DNA of 64,000 nucleotides. Origin: Panicum virgatum. Lineage: Eukaryota > Streptophyta > Magnoliopsida > Poales > Poaceae. Positions 56,757 to 64,000 of the stretch are shown here, piece after piece; the first letter of the stretch is position 1, and each line of letters starts with the position of its first letter. The position numbers and the translations under genes were made by a program. The notes below the pieces were generated by a model. It was given only the letters and a program-made list of their open reading frames with translations. It had not been told where the DNA came from and did not search any database. The DNA lies in contig NC_053147.1 in the NCBI RefSeq assembly GCF_016808335.1, forward strand, positions 15,734,913-15,798,912. Direction: 5' to 3'.

Positions 56757-58794
56757 ATGAGCTCAATGACAAAGCTTGCAGACATTAATTCAGGGCAGCA
56801 AAACTGCAAGGTCTTAGCCCGCATTACAAGACTATGGGATTCTAAAAATATGAACTCTAGAGCTGCGGATCCCCTCATTAGCATTGATGGTGTCATCCTT
56901 GACGAAGATGTACATTCTCTATTGGCTTACTTTATTTTTTCCAGCTAATTTGCACATATTTATACGGATTAAGCATAATCAAACCTCCATTTCCTTTTGG
57001 ATCCAGGGAAAAATGGCTCACATTAGTGTCCCCAAAAAACTTGAAAAACAGTTTCGACCTTCACTCACTCGAGGATCTGTCTATATGTTTGCAAACCTCA
57101 TTGCTGTTGATACAGAACAAAAGGCATATATATATCACCATCAGGACTACATGCTCCAGTTCCAACACACCTCGACGGTTAATCATCTTCAAACATGAGG
57201 AGGAACCATCCCCAGATTTGCATTCAATTTATGCCCATTTGATCAACTTCCATCAAAAAACATCCGCTCAAAACCCCTCATAGGTATTTCATGCCCTTCT
57301 ATCTATACCTAGAATTGTTTGTACCGATATATCTTAACAAAGCTTCCTTTTTTACAGATTTAATTGGAGTCATCAGTGATGTTGGTCCATATGACTTTGC
57401 TAGCCCTACATCAAATAAAAAACTGTGAAAAATCCAAATTTGTGACCTAAGTATGCATCTTCACAAAGATATGATTTTCTAGCAACCTGACCACTATCCT
57501 TCTTATGAATATTTGTACTATGATAGGGAACAAACGCAACAATTGCTCCTCTGGTCTGAACATGGTGAATCATTTGATGGGACAACATCATTCAACAATC
57601 CAAAAATGGAATTGTGGTGGCAATATTTGCAGGCTTAACTGTAGGAAACTTTTCAGATTAGTAATTTAAATAATTCTTTCTCAAAACTAACCTTATGCAT
57701 ATATGCCCTCTATAATACCATCATACTTTATAGGACAAATAGAGGCATCATCAAGTTCTACAACTCAAGTATTCATTGACTCGGACCTTCAGGAAATCGT
57801 CAAATTTCGTGAAAGGTATGTTTCTAGAAATGTCCATCTCCAATATTAGTGAAACAAAAAACTATAGCAAACAAATTAATACATACATACCAATGTTTTC
57901 TCAAGCTACCAATGGGAACCTCCAGCTTTACAACGACATTTACCTCAAATTCTACAAAAATCACCAATTGAAGCAGCTGGTCAAATATACAAGATTGAGC
58001 AGCTAACTGCACTGCAACCTTCCTCTTTCCAGGTAACACTACATGTTCCTCATCACATAACGATTTCTGGAACTGCTACCTTACTTCTGTAGCAATGACT
58101 TTGAGCTAATTTTTATACATTGAGTTGTTTACTGTTTAGTCAAACATAGTCTGCTCTTTCTTTACTATTCTGTCCTGACAATGAGTTTGTCCTAAACCAA
58201 ATTATACTACTGCATATTCTCATTCCTTTCTCTTCCATGCAAATAATAGAGGGGTGCTACATATAGCTGCATCGCAAAGATAACAGCCATAGTACCGTCA
58301 ATAAAATGGTACTACAAAGCCTGCCTAACTTGCAAAATAGGATACAACAGCATTTCAGAAACTCCAAGATGTGATTGTGCTACTTCACAGCCCATGCCTA
58401 TGTAACTTCCTTATTTCTCAAATATGTTTTCAAAAATTTCCAAACCAACATATTAGTCACATTGCTAACATTGTATCAATACAACAGGTTCAAGCTTCCT
58501 CTTGCACTTACAGATGATACAGGAAGCATAGAAGCAATAGCTTTCTCTTCCATAGCTGAAGATTTAGTAGAGCGTAATGCATACCAAGCTTCTCAAAACA
58601 TGAAGATACATGCAACAGACCATGCAGCGTCTTTACAAACAGCTGTTGGGAAAATAAGACTATTCCACATAGGAATGAGTACTGATATGTCATCAAACTT
58701 CTCCATTAAATATGTCATCCGGAAGAGTTTTCCAATCGACAAACCACCCTCAACATCACTTCTGTCACATAATGAGGTTAGCCAACTATTCTGA
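56757..58794 (+). pseudogene. RPA70-like single-strand DNA-binding protein of the Helitron
   Basis: Exon pieces read MTKLADINSGQQNCKVLARI (56757-56910), ISVPKKLEKQFRPSL and GSVYMFANLIAVD (57014-57190), LIGVISDVGPYDF (57360-57410), and FKLPLALTDDTGSIEAIAFSSIAEDLV to FSIKYVIRKSFPID (58490-58790). These match the OB-fold order of replication protein A large subunits encoded by plant Helitrons downstream of RepHel. Several introns are plausible but some stretches (57410-57780) lack a clear frame, so the gene is likely decayed. RPA proteins coat single-stranded DNA; in Helitrons the role is presumed, not proven. Confidence 0.7.
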
Positions 58795-58942
58795 ATGTAT
58801 CATGTTATATTTATTGCCATATTTTATGGAAAACATGTGTTTTCAGAATCACTTCTGTCACATAATGAGGTTAGCCAACTATTCTGAATGTATCATGTTA
58901 TATTTATTGCCATATTTTATGGAAAACATGTGTTTTCAGAAT
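58757..58942 (+). repeat. Tandem duplication, 2 x 93 bp, over an RPA exon-intron boundary
   Basis: The unit starting CACTTCTGTCACATAATGAGG and ending GTGTTTTCAGAAT is present twice without visible differences. It duplicates what looks like the exon end, intron and acceptor (TTTTCAG). Confidence 0.95.
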
Positions 58943-59604
58943 ACACCTGCATCGCCTATATTACCTCTTCCAGCAACTAATGACACATCCAGCGTCACCA
59001 GGTTTTTTTTAAATAATTACAATTTAAAATTAACTACCTCATGTGTATTTCTAATATGTTCTAACTATTTCATTTTTTGCTTTCAACACAAAACCAAGTT
59101 CTGCTGCGAAGAGAACTATAGACTTTGATCATAGGTACACAGTTGTTCAAGCACTCCTACTTATTGCAATTTTTTAAAAAATTTACATTTGCCTGGTATT
59201 GATATTACACCATTCAATTCAGCGAAACACATGCACCATCCATGGCAGATGATGCAAAACGTCAAAAAAAATAATGTAAGTGCTAACATCCCTCACTCCC
59301 TCACTCATTTTTATCACACCCATTACTAACACCCTATTATCCTACACCAATGCAGAAAACGATAGTGGAGAATCCATAACTTCACTTATCCAAGATAGTC
59401 GATACAAAGTCCAATCACTTCACAAAATGATGCAGACATTTCCATTTCCTCCTAGAATAAAATTAAAGCAACCTTATTTCCTCTTTTTATGAGTTTCAGC
59501 AACTTCAACTTATCCTTACATTGACTTCAGTATTTAATCATATATCTTATATACATGTATATCTCTAATGATATCCCGCAGCAACGCGTGGGGTATTCAA
59601 CTAG
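58943..59604 (+). mobile_element. Helitron 3' end region
   Basis: AT-rich sequence with short RPA-like tail frames (PASPILPLPATND at about 58945) but no further domain. It ends in the terminal hairpin and CTAG. Confidence 0.7.
59575..59604 (+). promoter_or_regulatory. Helitron 3' hairpin and CTAG terminus
   Basis: CCCGC and GCG-T-GGG can pair imperfectly around AGCAAC, 8-11 bases before the terminal CTAG (59601-59604). Confidence 0.7.
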
Positions 59605-59861
59605 CATATATAGTTGTTGAGACAAGGCCCTCCAAGAGTTCCAATGCCCGCACCAGCTCTGAACAAGAGTCCTATGGCTGGAGACCCGACATAACGCGAT
59701 TCTGGGCCCGTCCGTCTACGGGGGAAGGTCCAACGTCATTTGCCGCCACTGAAAACGCATTCGCCTCCATCCAATCTAGACCTCATTCGCCGGGCTGACA
59801 GCGTCTGTGCCGGTAAGAGAATGTAGGGGGTGTAGCAAATTTCCTGCTCCTCTCCCAACAT
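59605..59861 (+). other. Right flank of the Helitron, remainder of the left repeat copy
   Basis: From ATATATAGTTGTTGAGACAAGG this matches 61646 onward (GAGACAAGGCCCTGCAAGAGTTCC...GAACAAGAGTCCTATGG). It is therefore the continuation of the segment that was cut by the Helitron at 15405. A plus-strand frame (59568-59798) begins inside the Helitron end and matches nothing known. Confidence 0.65.
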
Positions 59862-61640
59862 GGAGTATGCGCTATGTCAGTACAAAAATAGAAATAACTT
59901 TAAACTCAAGATAAGGAAAGCAGAAATTATAGGGTCTTTGTAAAGCTAGCAACTCCCAAAAATGATGAACGAATCTGACCAATGCAATTCAGCACTATAA
60001 TTGAACAGTGTTAGTGTTGTCGTGGTCATTCATCAGTGGAACGAAGGGTTACAGCTCGGCCATTCCATCTAGCAGAGCTCTTCGATCTGCTAGCAGAGGA
60101 GACGCACACCAGTTTGGTTGCTTAATGTTTTTTTTTTTGAAGAGAAATTTTATAGTGCATGGAAATAATGAGAGCCCTCTATTCAACTAGATCCAATGGT
60201 TAAAAATTAGGAAGAACCAAATCAATAGAACTTAAGTGTGGCCAGTGAAACAAATATTAGTAGGTCCGGAACAAGTTGCAAAATGAGGCGTGACGTTTCT
60301 AAAGGGAGGCACTGGAAAGCCAAGCGCGATGACGAGTTTGATGGTTTGGCCAGGTGAACGGCGACGGGTTACGGGCAGGCATATGTGCCGGTGAAGGGGA
60401 AGCACAAGTGCAGATCATGTGTTTATTTAACTAGAAGAAAACAATTATTCCATGAGATTAGAGATAGAAAATGACTGAAAGCAAAGTACTAAAATACCCT
60501 TATTATAATTATTATTTTTTTTGCATGATTGACGGCACATGATAATCCAGCATGGAGGAACTGATGGTTCCATCCAAGCATGGTAACAAACCTCTTTTTG
60601 GAAACCTTGCAACAAACTTTGTTCATCGAGGATGGTGACATCATTTATCACTTTGTTCATCGAGGATGGTGACATCATTTGTCAAAAAATCTGGAATAAA
60701 GCTTTGGGCCTCATCGTCCTCAGTTCAAACAATTTGTATTTGCTGATCAGAGAGGAGAGAAAACATTTTAGTCAAATTTTCTAATTCACGGCCTCTAGCA
60801 CAGGTTCTGGAACTTAAATTAGTGGTTATGTTTGTTTCACTCTTCATGCTGTTTTGTTTTTGCCGAGTACACAAAAGGCTGTCAGATCACACTCACAACA
60901 CACACAGTATAACGTGCACAGATTACCGGAGCTTACCCATCAGCAGTGATCTAACGATGCAAGCCATCGTCCGAGCAAACTCACTCTGGTCTCTTCCACA
61001 ACCAGGAGATGCACTAGAACTGGACTAAGCACCTGGCCGCCAGCACCTGCGAGCCAGATTCCTTCAGCCCTATCATTGTTGTAGCTATCATGACTGGTGA
61101 GCCGCTCAGGCTAACGTCGTGGCCACTACGACGTGCAGTGTTGGTTATTGCTGCTAGGACTAAAACTCCAGATGCATCCAACTCGCATGAGGCAAATTTT
61201 TTAGGACAATACGTATGCAATCTCATGACTTCAAGTGTTACGCCTAGAAGCACATTATTTTTGTCTTACTGATCAACGAACCATATGAGAGTCTATTTAT
61301 AAGTCATTTTGAAAGCAGGGTAGACATCTGTCTGCCTGAATAATAGTAATTGATTTTTTCTTTACTAGAGAAACCTAACCATCCATTTTCTAGGTGAACC
61401 ACATTATGTCAGCTTATATTCTTTAACCTGTTTTTCCTAAAGGACGGGATAAATATTACATTTCCCTCTTAATAACTATAAATTTTCTGATTTATTAGTT
61501 ACACTTGAACTCACAAAAGAAAGAACAGAAGGTGGCAAGGGGCTTCAACATTCTGGCTTTAAAATCGTTGTAACTGTAAACATTTGTTTTCCGTATGCGC
61601 TGTGTAATTAATTACCATAAAGCCTATATGAATATTTGGG
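59862..61640. repeat. Right copy of the duplicated segment
   Basis: Same order and orientation as 13716-15405. It lacks the LINE (empty site at about 61290, CCATATGAGAGTCTATT) and the large Helitron (empty site at about 61636, GGGTAATACATACATAGTTG). It has about 850 additional bases at 60136-60985, which include a 33 bp tandem duplication (TTTGTTCATCGAGGATGG unit, about 60617-60682). No gene recognised. Confidence 0.8.
60617..60682 (+). repeat. Tandem duplication, 2 x about 33 bp
   Basis: The unit with TTTGTTCATCGAGGATGG and TGACATCATTT is present twice in succession. Confidence 0.9.
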
Positions 61641-63555
61641 TAATACATACATAGTTGTTGAGACAAGGCCCTGCAAGAGTTCCAATGCCTACACCTGCTC
61701 TGAACAAGAGTCCTATGGGCTATGGTTGGAGACCCAATTCGGTCTAGGTTCCTGCAAATTTCAGTGGAAGGATGTGGTGCGGCTCAATCTGCTAGTATAG
61801 GAGACACCAGCATAGCTGCTTACTTGGCTACCAGGAGAGGATCATGGACACTCAAAATGCATACTGTCTGTGTTGCACGGCATGCATGCATGGTAGAGCA
61901 TTGATCAATGCACAATAAATTTGTTGCATCATTAGCCACCAGTTGTCCCGTGGGATATAGAACTCCGGATGCATCCCACTCCCATGACATAATTAATCAT
62001 TTAGGACTGTATGGATGCTGAGTTTCCTTCTGAATTCTGCCATGAAACATTTTCCTTCTATATTGATGCAACGGATGAGGCACTAAGTGTATTTTTACCT
62101 TTCAGTGTAGAAGCAGGATAGACATATGCCACGTGTTTCACCAACCACTCTTGATGTTTGAAGGTATAACCATGTATAATCATTCATATTGATCTGCAGC
62201 AGTGAAAAAGTTTTACACCTCACCTATTAAGTCAGAATGTCCAAAAACTCGTTTGTAGACACACCTACAATAACGCGATGATTATAACTTAAATTGGCTA
62301 AGAAAACTTTTTAACGTAGGCATTTATATATCATCGTGCATGAGAGCTTTTATCCTTGCCATCTTGGCAACGACAAATAAAGAAACATATATAGCCTTGC
62401 TTTGAACACTCAATACACCTATGATCACAGTTTCTCGTTGGTAACAACCCCTCCAAGCACCTCTTTTGTTGTATGGAGTTATCTTATGTCTTTCACATTG
62501 TCAGTGCCCAATTGTCGATGAAATATTGTGAGAAGCTGGCTACATGGCAACACTTTGGTTGACATCAGCGCAACAGAGCAGGTTGTGTTGCAGCGCCAGA
62601 GAGAATGCTTTAGCCTCTGCTTTTGCATAGACGTCAGGCTTCACCATAGCTAGGTACACCTCAAATTTGTTACATAATCGGGCAAGAAATGTGAGAGTGG
62701 TACTCGAACTCCTGATGCATCCAATTCCCATAGTACAATGTTTTGGACTTCATGCATGCAATTTCTTACTGGAGACACTTTGCTATGCAACACAGTGCTT
62801 GTATGTTATTGGTTGACGCAACCTTTGAGGAAGAGTTTATATTTATATGTCTGTGTAGATGCAGGAGCAGCTTAAGTCAGGTTGGCGCTCTTTGGCTCAC
62901 ATTACTATTTTACCAACCAATTTTGAAGTTTGACGAATAAAGCCTATATTATAGATAAATAAAATAAATAGTTTTTGTACTGCCTTACATTAGCAGAAAA
63001 TTTAAAATGTTCTCAGGATAGCCACAGTACAACAATAGTTGCGTCCACTGATTACAGTGTTACAACCAACGTGAGTGGTCTGCTTCTCCCACCACAAAAG
63101 AAGAGTTTCCTAATCGCACACAAAGACTATATACATAACATTAGGAGTCTACACTTGATATAATTCCTTCAAAGCAATATAAATAGGCAGTAATTTTAAC
63201 ATTGTACCACACAAGTTAAGGAAAGTAGAAGTCATAGAGTCTTCATAAAGCTAACTACTCCGAAATGTTGGATGAAACTCGAGTCCAAACAGAACACGAA
63301 CCAAACAAGTTATGATGAAATCTATTATTCTCTAACCATTAAACAGTCTCAAGACGAGGTTCCTTTGCCTTCCTCTTTGCTTGTATCTACTCGCTTGGTG
63401 AAAACAACAAAGCATCACGGAAATACGCTAGACATTGGAGCACGGTTGCATGTAGGTGAAGTGCCATGCTCCAGCATTGCTTTCGCGTCAGCTGGTTCCA
63501 GTGTCAGTCACTGCACCTTCCATCCTTGCCAGTGCTGCAGCTGGAGCTTGGGATT
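61641..63555. other. Diverged local repeats of unknown nature, no gene recognised
   Basis: The sequence repeats themes seen elsewhere in the flanks. The words GAACTCCGGATGCATCC and variants occur at about 61961 and 62707 here, and at 61164, 14192 and 11603 elsewhere. ATGCAATTTCTTAC and ACCAACCA follow in similar order, and a block at 63210-63280 resembles 13790-13850 and 59915-59975. A minus-strand frame at 62540-62731 (63 codons) is coding-like but unrecognised. This may be a decayed tandem gene or repeat family. Confidence 0.45.
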
Positions 63556-64000
63556 CACTACTACAGTTTGATTAACTGTGGCGGACATTTTTTATTTTCC
63601 GTGGCGGTTTTTGTGTCCACCACCGAGAAAAGACCACGGTTAATCGGGCGATTAACCGTGGCGGACATTCTAACAGTCAAAAACCGACACGATAAATATT
63701 AAACGTGGTGATTTTTATAAAAATCCGCCACGATTAGTCAGAAAAAATAAATAAATAAAAGAAAGCCTAGATCCAGGCCCAAGTAGACCCAGATCTAGGC
63801 CTAGGGTTTCAAGGTCGCCCAGAATTCTAGATCTAGATCTAGCTCGGCCTAGGGCTTCAGCGGACATGGGGCCACCACTGCGCACCGCCGGTCGGATTGG
63901 AGCTGCGCGCCGCCGGTCGTCGTCCCCGCGATGCCATGGGAGGAGCCGAGCGCCGCGCACGCCAGGCCAGCGCCGCCACCCGTGACGCAAGGGCCTCGCG
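63556..64000 (+). mobile_element. CACTA element, 5' end (runs off the window)
   Basis: It begins CACTACTACAG after ATT and carries the subterminal words CCGTGGCGGACAT, CCGTGGCGGT and ACCACGGTTAATC in both orientations within 200 bases. A GC-rich stretch with repeated CTAGATCTAG words follows. No transposase is visible before the window end, so it cannot be told whether it is autonomous. Confidence 0.75.

Larger units (their letters stand above)
15406..59604 (+). mobile_element. Autonomous-type Helitron interrupted by a nested retrotransposon block
   Basis: The 5' end reads TCTATATAGATGGAACCC at 15406 and the 3' end reads TATTCAACTAG at 59604, preceded by a GC-rich hairpin at 59575-59593. Between them, after removing the insertion at 15878-50333, lie a Rep/helicase gene (51589-56625) and an RPA-like gene (56757-58794) in the same direction, the normal content of an autonomous plant Helitron. 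Net length is about 9.7 kb, including a 574 bp LTR. The flanks match a related uninterrupted segment around 61636, which supports both ends. The base after CTAG is C, not the usual T, so the target may have mutated. Confidence 0.85.

Noticed and set aside
59568..59798. A 76-codon plus-strand frame as a host gene
   Set aside because: Its start lies within the Helitron terminus and the frame only exists because of the Helitron-flank junction.
63715..63990. A 91-codon minus-strand frame near the window end
   Set aside because: It overlaps the CACTA subterminal region and GC-rich repeats of CTAGATCTAG; the composition is low-complexity.

Overview
This window looks like intergenic heterochromatin from a large plant genome, almost certainly a grass of the panicoid/andropogonoid type. 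The evidence is the set of transposon families: CACTA elements with CACTACTACAAAA or CACTACCGG ends and TTTGCCGAGTGT or TTTTGTCCCGG subterminal repeats, a Stowaway MITE starting CTCCCTCC, Tekay-like LTRs starting TGTAACACCC, SIRE/Maximus-type Ty1/copia elements, and MULEs and Helitrons. I found no convincing intact host gene, rRNA or tRNA. Nearly every readable protein belongs to a transposable element, and most are broken.

Left flank (1-15405). A Tekay-like Ty3/gypsy 3' LTR and tail on the minus strand (1-about 2078) abuts the 3' part of another Ty3/gypsy element that carries an antisense ORF (about 2079-4287). A third LTR with its primer-binding site lies back to back with that one (4288-4612). 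A 3.5 kb non-autonomous Helitron follows (5586-9125) with a Stowaway MITE inside. Next come a 1.4 kb solo LTR (9243-10671, TSD GCACT), a 606 bp CACTA derivative (TSD CAA), an (AT)52 microsatellite, a 243 bp CACTA MITE (TSD ACA) and a truncated LINE (TSD ATATGAG).

Centre (15406-59604): one six-level nest. An autonomous-type Helitron (15406-59604; Rep/helicase plus RPA-like genes, now pseudogenes) was hit by a small non-autonomous LTR element (15878-50328, TSD GTTTT). Into its 5' LTR went a SIRE-type copia element on the minus strand (16570-47403, TSD ACAGC). Into that element's 3' LTR went a gag-only SIRE-type element (16881-36493, TSD CACTC). Its internal region was hit by a Tekay-like LTR, now solo (24231-33087, TSD CAAGA), and that LTR by a MULE (27273-32536, TSD GGAGAGGCG). 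The five TSDs can be read exactly, so the order of events is certain. The Helitron ends are supported by a related uninterrupted copy of the target at about 61636.

Right flank (59605-64000). This is a second copy of the Helitron's target region (59862-61640), further diverged repeats of unknown nature, and the start of another CACTA element at 63556 that leaves the window.

How the genes relate. The copia element keeps integrase, reverse transcriptase and RNase H but has lost the gag zinc knuckle and protease. The gag-only element of the same lineage inside it has four zinc knuckles and no pol. In the MULE, the front half of a MURA transposase is joined in frame, through a plausible intron, to the back part of a plant mobile domain protein. 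Each of the three copia LTR families carries its own cluster of short near-palindromes.
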